A stretch of DNA of 64,000 nt from Rhynchosporium graminicola (lineage: Eukaryota; Ascomycota; Leotiomycetes; Helotiales; Ploettnerulaceae), in NCBI GenBank assembly GCA_900074885.1, contig FJUW01000018.1:503748-567747 (forward strand). The letters run 5' to 3'. This document shows, piece by piece, positions 57,256 through 64,000 of this stretch (position 1 is its first letter; each line of letters opens with the position of its first letter). The notes under the pieces were generated by a model. The model did no database searches, had not been told where the DNA came from, and was given only the letters and a program-made list of their open reading frames with translations. A program made the translations under genes and the position numbers.

Positions 57256-57705
57256 TTACGGCTTTGAAAAAATAGTCAGAAGTCATGCTACTAAAACGGT
57301 ACACAATTGAGTAAGAACGTACGCAACAGGCCCTTTGGCCGCCACCGGGGCACAGTGGCGCTCCTTTTGGATTCGCGGTACCACCCGTGCAGGTCCTAGG
57401 TGCAAAGTATACTGAACTCTTCTTATCAGAGCACTAAAATCAATGTTAGCTTAAAATAACATTGAAGCTATTGTTAGCTACTAGTGGTAGTACTTACGCA
57501 GTAGGTGTGCCCCTGCAGATAATGATAAGTTAGACCATCTTACTCGTCGGTTAATCAACAGAGTTGTGACAGAACATACGTATAACGGGAATCCTTCGCA
57601 TTCCCCAGTTCCAGCGACGCCTGCAGTGCACCAACCACCCTGCTGCGGGTCTGCGGCAGCTAGCCAGATGAGAGATAGGGTGTAGCTTAAGGTGATAAGC
57701 TTCAT
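57256..57705 (-). CDS. Small secreted cysteine-rich protein (candidate effector or antimicrobial)
   Basis: Minus-strand exons by my reading are 57705-57580, 57512-57498 (15 nt), 57433-57323 and 57261-57256 (one codon plus stop), all phase 0, giving 85 residues. The first 19 form a signal peptide (MKLITLSYTLSLIWLAAAD). The mature chain has eight cysteines at 26, 36, 47, 48, 62, 75, 83 and 84, pattern C-C-CC-C-C-CC, with Gly-rich loops and almost no other long hydrophobic run. It ends ACCP. Donors (GTATGT, GTAAGT, GTACGT) and acceptors (CTGCAG, TTTTAG, TCAAAG) are good. The cysteine order is not that of hydrophobins. I do not know the family; small size, secretion and disulfides suggest an apoplastic effector or defence-type peptide, which is inference. 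It sits alone in a gene-poor, repeat-rich stretch. Confidence 0.7.
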
Positions 57706-58169
57706 GATTGGTTGATTGATTGATTGATAAGAGAAGAGATAAGATGTTGTAAGTCTGTCTAAGACGCAGGTGCTGTTGTCAGAGAGAGGGGCGGTAGAGG
57801 ACCTTTTATAGTCAGCTACTACAGTGAAGGTTCGCAGTCATATTGTTGCAACTTTATCTTCTACCTTGAACTTTAATATACTTCGAGTTAGGTTTTAGTA
57901 TTATTCTGAGATTACGTTTCTTATGCTTTATCTTGAGCTTGTCCCGTCCCGACGAAGGTTCAGCTAATCATATCATTAATCAGCTCTGCATCCGTGTGTT
58001 TTCTTCACACTAAGGCGATGAAACAAGTGTCAATAGTTGCTTTACACAACCTACTAAACAACGAGAGTGAAACTCGAAAACCAAATCCACGTATCGCAAA
58101 GGGAAACTACTTTTACGAACCTGGAGTTTAAAGCTTGAGATCTTTCATGCCATAACTTCGAAATGTTGC
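57706..58169. other. Promoter side of the cysteine-rich gene
   Basis: Contains a GATT tandem run (57711-57728) just upstream of the start, then AT-rich DNA. No other gene seen. Confidence 0.4.
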
Positions 58170-58553
58170 ACTCGTGGCTGAGATAAATAATGCCTTGCCC
58201 TGTTTAGTACTCCTAGCAGGTTCTCACCTAGGCTTAAGCCGAGTCTGAACAAACGATTAAGGGTTTGCCCTTGCTGATCCCTGTGTTGAAGACCGGGCAG
58301 GGGTCTCTTTAGACTGGCTATCAAGTATACGGAGTACGGAGTAGTACAGTACTACTATCCCCGCCCTGTTTAAAACGTTAAAAGTGATGAAAACTACTCG
58401 TGGTTGGGATAAATAAGCCCTTACCCTGTCTTTATAAGCACGAGCCTCGCAAGAACTAGCATCCAATCATTTAACTCATTTTAGTCTGATTATGAGGGAG
58501 AACCTGCTAGAACTCCGCAACAGGGTAGGGATTTATTTATCCCAACCACGAGT
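58170..58553. repeat. Inverted-repeat cluster, three copies of one end
   Basis: 58170-58226 and the complement of 58498-58553 share CTCGTGG..GATAAATAA, an ACCCTGTT-like core and CTAGCAGGTTCTC. A third copy, 58396-58430, is in direct order with the left one and matches the right arm even better over about 35 bp. This is the structure of one short inverted-repeat element inserted in or beside another, as in miniature transposons (MITEs). No coding frame. No clear target duplication could be called. Confidence 0.75.
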
Positions 58554-58806
58554 ACTCCTCGTGTAGGTGGGTAGCTTTCTAGGGTTGTCTATCCAATAGA
58601 CTAGCTGTCTTTCATCCTGAGCAGGCACTGAGCAGGGCTCTAAGTGTCTCTCGAACCTTCTAAGTATGCTTACTATTCCAAAAGATCAGATTTTGGCTCG
58701 AGCTCGAGGCTCTACTAAGGCCTTTACCTAATCAGAGCATAGGAAACAGGGCTTCAGCCCATAAAAGCCCAGTTTTAACGTTTAAGCGGGGGCAAGGGGG
58801 ATAGTA
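58353..58806. repeat. Second inverted pair overlapping the cluster
   Basis: 58353-58383 (TACTATCCCCGCCCTGTTTA then AACGTTAAAA) is imperfectly complementary to 58773-58806 (starting TTTTAACGTTTAAGCGGGGG). Its left arm lies inside the other inverted repeat, directly before that repeat's third copy. Both may belong to the ends of a composite or nested element. Confidence 0.6.
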
Positions 58807-59483
58807 TCTCGCTCGGATGTACGGAGTAGATACACTTTGTTGAGTAAGGTTCAATTAATGCGTTCCGAGGTGTGTCAATGGTGAAATTTGTTACACGAGC
58901 TTCCTGAACTCGACCTGAATCCTTTATCTCATCGTGTAACACATTGAAACCCCTGACGGAGATGACGAGGCTAAGTCCTGTCACAGTCTTTGTGGTTTAA
59001 ACACGATATTTTACTCGAAGGCAGTGACACAACTCAGCCCCGATATAGCCGTACACTGGGCGACAATTTAACCGGATTTTGTTCGGAAGAAAAACCCATA
59101 CCTTGCAGAGTAACTCCAGCAGGCTCTCGCCCACATTTAGACATCTTTATCAAACGATCGGGCGATGGCCCTGTTAAGTCTCCCGACAGGGTGAGGGTTT
59201 ATAATAATCTTAAACGAGACGCGGTGGCGGCGTTGTCAAGCTATAACTGATGCTCAAGGAGTACTGAGTGAATGTGAATTTGTCACGGGGCGAATTTCGT
59301 AAGGAACCGGCCTAGTGAAAGGGTCGGAAGATATGCTCATAGTAAGGGGGTGTCCCTGATCAACTTGTAACTCGTAGTATACATTGGACAGATGACTAAA
59401 CGCACCTGTCTTCTGGTGGTCATGGACAGCTGAAAGATTGAGCTCTTGGCCTTCGGTTATTCCCCGTGAAAGTGGACACTTTC
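58807..59483. other. Intergenic between repeat elements
   Basis: No gene supported; plus frame 58990-59250 has no motif. Confidence 0.35.
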
Positions 59484-59638
59484 GGTACGGAAGGGGGTTA
59501 CAGGTAGGTCTCGTCCACCGTGGTAAATCGCCAGGTAATGTATTCCATAGAACAGTGTCGAAGATGCGAATTTGCCCCCTAAATTTCCTGTACAGATATA
59601 GTGCTGGACGAGACCCACCTGGAACCCCCTTCCGTACC
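59484..59638. repeat. 155 bp hairpin element with 34 bp inverted arms
   Basis: 59484-59517 (GGTACGGAAGGGGGTTACAG, then GTAGGTCTCGTCCA) is complementary to 59605-59638 at all but a few positions. The 87 bp loop has no gene. The open frames reading through it on both strands share YGRG-x-QVGLV only because the arms are inverted copies. It looks like a MITE or a transposon end pair left by internal deletion. Confidence 0.8.
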
Positions 59639-60293
59639 TTGCTTCGTTCCAGAGCTCTTCATCTGGACCAATCCATACCCGAGATTGAATGATAATTCCG
59701 GAAGACATGGTAATTTTCTATTGCGCGGCAGGTTGCTAATTCGTAGACCCTCGTCTATTTTTGCATAGAAGAAGTTGTATCAAGGGGTGAGTTCGGTGTT
59801 GAGAACAGTTCGGTATGTTTCCGTAGACCGACAATTTCAGATTTAGGGCGGAGATACCTTATAAGCCCAGAAATGCAGATCCTCATGCAGTAAGATCGTA
59901 GTCTTGAGCGAGGGCATATGCTTACCTCTTAATTGACATGAGGTTGGGCTAGTTGGAGGCAAGATACTACGGTAGTTTTTGTCCTTTGTACAGGGTCACG
60001 TGAGAGACCCCGAAGTCGCGTCTCACCAGGATCGACGCGACAAACTCTTGTGCACCTCTGCGAAACCATAGTTGCCAACCGCAACAGATGTTTCAGAAAC
60101 CTCTGGTTTGCCAAAGGCATAAAGAATCAATCATGTTTTGAATCAATGTGCCGCTTCGAAATTCTAGGTACCATCATTTTGCTTAAGCAGGACCTTCTCG
60201 ATCGATTTCATCGAGGCGAAAGAGTTCCGTGAGCACCACCAGCTATCATACGAATGTGAAAATGCCTAACGACTCTAGATGCAGATCGTCACA
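59639..60293. other. Upstream region of GCP4
   Basis: Promoter and possible leader of the GCP4 gene. No other gene seen. Confidence 0.4.
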
Positions 60294-62589
60294 ATGCTCC
60301 ACGAAATACTCCTTTCCCTCTCCGGTCACCACTCCCCTCTCCTCACCGCCGACCACTCATCCTCCTCCTCGATACTCTCCCCTCCAGAGAAAGATCTCCT
60401 CTCCTCAATTGCCCATTTGAGCAATCTCCACTGCAAGCTTCTTGCGCATACTGCAACTATTGTAACCTCGCACCCGTCAAGTATCTGCCAGGCCGTAGCA
60501 ACAGCTATCAAGTCCAACCATCTGGCGAGGTTTCAGCGCAAGATACTGGAAGTCGAAGCAAGTATACTGAAGAATGATGCGGGAATTGTCGGGGCATACA
60601 ATATTGTGCCCCTGACAGCGATTGTTGGCGAGTTCTCGGCATGGACAAGGAGAATGGAGTGGTTTCTGGACGTGGTGGAATTAATGATGCGGGGTAATGG
60701 AGGGAAAAGTTGTAGCGGATCTATGATCATTGATCGATTGTGCGCGGCTATGCAAACTGGCTACTTTGATATCGAAGAAGTGGCTCTAAGTCTAGTGAAA
60801 GTCTCAGAGACAGCATGGTTGAAGCAGGTCTCGGCATGGGTGCTGTATGGAAGGCTTCCCAGCTTTGGAAGGGAGGACTTCTTTGTGCAGATGGTTCCCG
60901 GGGATGTACAGGTATTTTCAGGCTCATCACATGAAACAATCAACTGATCTCTTATAGGAATATCATAGCAAGCCAGAGCTGTTACCTGCATTTGTCTCTG
61001 ATTCTACAGCGAAGTCTCTGCTCTTCATTGGCAGATCTTTGAATCACATCCGAATGAAAGGAGTATCTAATGCAAAATCATCAGAGCTAGATCTACTATC
61101 ATCACATTTGCGGCAGCTTTCAACGCTCAATTTCCCCATTAACAGCGCCAACTTTTCCAGGGTCATTACATCGATTCGGATCTCGTTGTCACAGACCACA
61201 TTACAGAAGCTCCTGCCATTGAGCAAAGTTGTTGAGATTTTATCATTGCTCCGAGAGTTCTTCTTACTCGGGCGTGGCGAGTTTGCCATCGCCATAATTA
61301 CAGAGGCAGATGACAAAATCAGGTCCCGATGGAGACGATCTGATAATCTGGGGTTTGATAAGCGTGATGGCCTAGGTAACATTGTCGTGAAAGATGGCGA
61401 GGTCCAAGCCGTTCTGTCTCGGACATGGGCGGCTATGGGATCTCTCAAGGGCCAGTACGAGGATGAGCAAGATGATGATGAATTACTCGAACTTGCTAGA
61501 GACCTGATTCAGCTATCAATTACGAAGTCAAGCTCTTTGACACCATCTAAAAGACCGAAAGTAGCTTCTGACATTGACTCGACGCCTTTTAGGAATCTCC
61601 TCCTATCTGTGCCAGTAGCACTTTCTCTCCATATCCCTTCGCCTTTGGATCTCTTCCTGACACCGGCGGATGTCCAGATTTACTCGAGTGTCAATGGATA
61701 TCTCCTATCTATACACAGAGCACATCTACGTCTGACAGATCTCTGGAAAATTACGCCTCTACGTCGAGATCATCCAGCTCCATCGGGTCCTCATGGTAGT
61801 TCGACTGCTGGTCGCATCAAAGTACAGACAATGCGAAGCCGTGGCAAAGAACGGTCTCAAGCTATGCGTCGCGTGTGGGCAACAAGCAGTGCAGCAGTCT
61901 TCTTCCTGGGTGAGACCGAAGCATACCTCCAGGGCGAAGTTGTAAAAGGCACATGGGATGGTTTCAAGAGCTGGCTAGCAAGCGAACCATCACGACCCAA
62001 CACAGCGAAAAGCTCGACAGAAGAAGATGATGATATTTGGTTACAAGCAGCGCGTGAACCGAACCCACAGTCAACGAGCAATTATAAGCATGACCCACAG
62101 ACACTTGCGGATACCCATAGGAGGTATCTAACTGCATTGACTGCAGGTCTTCTCTTGACAAATGCCTCTTTCACAGACCCACTTTATCACCTGCTCCAAC
62201 AGATTGACCACCTCGTAGCTCTCGTATATCGAGTTCACTCAATCTGGCAATCACTGGACTTAGAAGCCGATGAAGGCGTCGTCGATGCATTCTCGGACTT
62301 CCATAAAGAGGAAGGCGATATTAAAGCGCAACTCGTCACCATCGCTAATCGCGTCAAAAATGGAATTGAAAAATTGGTGAAGAATCTGCGAGATATTGAT
62401 CACGATAAGGAAGGCTGGGATAGTGGATTTTCAGAGATTACGCTCGGTGAAGATGGTGCATACATTCCAGCGAAGGTTGGAAGGGTGGACAGGCTGTTGA
62501 TGAAGCTAGATTTTGGCGGATGGTTTGATGTTGGGAAGAAGGACGCGGAAGATCTGGGCTTCGGTAATGATAGTGATTATGAGATATGA
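60294..62589 (+). CDS. GCP4: Gamma-tubulin complex component GCP4
   Basis: A subunit of the gamma-tubulin ring complex that nucleates microtubules at spindle pole bodies. Exons are 60294-60911 and 60958-62589, coding 749 residues. The opening MLHEILLSLSGHHSPLL matches GCP4 proteins, so this ATG is preferred to the in-frame one at 60279. GRIP1-type features follow: AYNIVPLTAIVGEFSAWTRR, CAAMQTGYFDIEEVALSLVK, WLLYG-like WVLYGRLPSFG, then after the splice SKPELLPAFVSDSTAKSLLFIGRSLNHIR. The C-terminal GRIP2 part includes SSVNGYLLSIHRAHLRLTDLW and FTDPLYHLLQQIDHLVALVYR. The human protein is 667 residues; extra length here is in acidic or Ser-rich loops. Confidence 0.92.
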
Positions 62590-62777
62590 CACAGGATGCA
62601 GTGCTTATGATGATACCCTAGCGTTCGGAATGAGAAGGCGATGCAGAATCTTCACGTTTGATCCTGTCAATTTGTGGTCTGGGAATAGCATCATGATGCA
62701 AAAAAGTTGCATTCTGAGGATCAAAAATAATAATGTATCTCGCCATGCAAAGCAGAGACAAAGTCCATGAGGACTCA
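62590..62777. other. Convergent 3' gap
   Basis: Short convergent gap between GCP4 and the minus-strand piece. No gene seen. Confidence 0.4.
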
Positions 62778-63001
62778 TCAAGCCGTCTTAGGACCACGGT
62801 CATCAATCAGACTTTCTGACCCATCCTCCAGCGTCATTAGCCCATCATAGCTTCGGTCCTTGCCCAGAATGTTCAACACCTCTTTGACAATCTGCTCGTA
62901 CGTCATATTCGACTTGTACTGTTTGGATCTGCATCTCATGCAGTGCGTGGAAAGGAAGTGATCCTGGATGTAGACTTTAACACAGTATAGACACAAGACT
63001 C
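62778..63001 (-). CDS. Probable C-terminal exon of an unrecognised protein with a cysteine cluster
   Basis: Behind an acceptor-like TTATCAG at about 63009, the minus strand reads NQRVLCLYCVKVYIQDHFLS, then THCMRCRSKQYKSNMTYEQI and an acidic end, stopping at 62778. The spacing C-x-x-C and C-x-x-C with an intervening His looks like a small metal-binding unit, and the phrase density looks coding. I could not connect it to an upstream exon with a clean donor and frame, so it is annotated as a partial. I do not recognise the family. Confidence 0.4.
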
Positions 63002-63636
63002 TTTGGTTCTGATAAGCAATTGTTAGGCCGCGATAAAGGGGCTTTCTGTGTACCTGGGATCAAATTTTGGCCAGAATTAGATTTCAGTCTAGGTTCCTCG
63101 CTCGTTTGGGCTTTGGCTTGAAGATATTTTGAAATGAACTAGGGGCCTTGATGCTGGTTGGGGTGGTGTCTAGGCTCGGTCTTGGATTGGAAAATGCGAG
63201 AGTCGACGTTCTAATTCTGTTTCCTAGAGATGGGCTTTCAGGACTGACATGGCAGCTTTAATAGAGAAGATGGCGTGGATTGCAATATTGTGTCCTCGAG
63301 GTTTACAGAGATCCCGAGTTATCTGAAGAGTCATAGGAAGTCTTTCGTGGTCCACCCAATCTCTGCCGGCAGAAGCAATTGTGACTTCTCTGTCGTGGCA
63401 CCTGATGAATAGTGATGAGAAGATAGGAAGTCTTGTGGCTTATCGAAGTAAGTTTCAAACGTCGTCACTCTTGGAAATGACGTCCATGAGGGCAGAGATG
63501 AGGTCCAAACTGCGTTCTATGTTTGTTCATTTCATCCCCCAATAGTATTTCATCACATCGAACCTCAAAACGACTCCACTACAACGTCTCCACACATCCA
63601 ACAGCCCTCCTCCCTTCCACAAGATATACCCTCATC
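63002..63636. other. Unresolved region with coding-like frames
   Basis: On the minus strand, about 63440-63222 stays open and reads natural-looking protein (RCHDREVTIASAGRDWVDHE, RLPMTLQITRDLCKPRGHNI). 63243-63082 is open in another frame (SPESPSLGNRIRTSTLAFSN). The plus strand is also open over part of this. I could not build one consistent splice model. Confidence 0.3.
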
Positions 63637-63927
63637 TCACGTCGTTTGATATTCTTCCCTCAGCACAAACCCTTTCGAAAGCTCTATCTGACGCACCACC
63701 ACTTGACTCCCTCGCGGCGCGTTGAAGAACTTCAACGCAGCTTCCGTTTCCAAGCTCAGCTTCGCACACGACGTGATATCTTCTTTCAGGTTTGATTTCG
63801 TCTCCATTCGGCATGGAGGACAGAATGATGTGCCTTTGCCGGCGACGCCGGAGCAGGTGGTACAACTGGTAGACCTGTGTGATGGGTCAGCGGGTTCAAA
63901 TGGAAGGGAGATAGAGGATGAGGACAT
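63637..63927 (-). CDS. Possible hypothetical protein with two CxxC pairs, 96 residues
   Basis: From ATG 63927 the frame reads MSSSSISLPFEPADPSHRST, then SCTTCSGVAGKGTSFCPPCR with C-x-x-C and C-x-x-C pairs typical of a small zinc ribbon, and an alpha-helical LSLETEAALKFFNAPRG. It stops at 63637. It may be the first exon of a gene including the coding-like pieces further down this strand. Not recognised. Confidence 0.4.
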   Translation of the reverse strand: MSSSSISLPFEPADPSHRSTSCTTCSGVAGKGTSFCPPCRMETKSNLKEDITSCAKLSLETEAALKFFNAPRGSQVVVRQIELSKGFVLREEYQTT

Positions 63928-64000
63928 TGTGTAAGCTGTTTATGGTCTTCTGATGAGGTAGTGAGTTACTGCTGGATTGACGGTTGCTCGGTTAGAGTGG

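Noticed and set aside
59438..59708. Two frames on opposite strands sharing the phrase QVGLV
   Set aside because: The similarity comes from the inverted arms of the hairpin element, not from proteins.

Overview
The window is nuclear DNA of a filamentous ascomycete (Pezizomycotina). Supporting signs are short (about 45-150 bp) GT-AG introns, fungal-type families (Mrp51, Bbc1/Aim3, Jen carboxylate transporter, fungal tannase/feruloyl esterase), tRNA genes with introns, and a transposon riddled with CAG/CAA-to-TAG/TAA-type stops as left by repeat-induced point mutation (RIP). Protein similarity and base composition feel most like Leotiomycetes (Helotiales), but that placement is inference from memory, not a search. 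All exon coordinates were worked out by hand from reading frames and splice motifs.

Layout. 0.7-4.0 kb: UBA1, the ubiquitin-activating E1 (+). 4.7-6.3 kb: ECM4-type glutathionyl-hydroquinone reductase (+) with a mitochondrial-type leader. 7.3-10.5 kb: a 3.2 kb RIP-mutated Tc1/mariner-like DNA transposon with 195 bp inverted ends and two convergent dead reading frames, one the DDE transposase and the other an unrecognised protein. 10.9 kb: tRNA-Gly(GCC). 12.2 kb: broken N-terminal fragment of an acetyltransferase-like gene. 12.8-14.7 kb: secreted tannase/feruloyl esterase (+). 16.5-18.1 kb: Jen-type monocarboxylate transporter (+). 19.6 kb: tRNA-Val(AAC). 20.2-21.2 kb: thioredoxin with a mitochondrial-type leader (-). 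23.9-26.4 kb: intronless disordered 839-residue protein (-). 31.2-32.5 kb: peroxisomal D-amino-acid oxidase (-). 33.1-34.3 kb: unrecognised disordered protein (-). 36.4-37.8 kb: OTU deubiquitinase (+). 39.5-40.6 kb: unrecognised protein (+). 41.6-43.1 kb: mitoribosomal Mrp51 (+). 43.6-44.4 kb: RNase H-like gene broken by two frameshifts (+). 46.1-49.7 kb: SH3 protein Bbc1 (-). 50.9-51.8 kb: Rtr1/RPAP2 CTD phosphatase (+). 52.5-53.1 kb: ribosomal protein eS17 (-). 54.0-55.0 kb: SAM methyltransferase (+). 55-60.2 kb: a gene-poor, repeat-rich stretch with one small secreted cysteine-rich protein and several inverted-repeat elements. 60.3-62.6 kb: gamma-tubulin complex protein GCP4 (+). 62.8-64.0 kb: unresolved coding-like pieces on the minus strand.

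Most genes are unrelated housekeeping or accessory functions and no biosynthetic cluster is evident. Loose themes are ubiquitin handling (UBA1, OTU), redox with apparent dual compartment targeting (ECM4, thioredoxin), cortical actin and microtubule nucleation (Bbc1, GCP4), and the esterase next to an organic-acid transporter, which would suit use of plant phenolic esters. The most unusual items are the two-gene transposon, the 8-cysteine secreted protein built from four small exons including a 15 nt one, and the inverted-repeat cluster near 58-59.6 kb.
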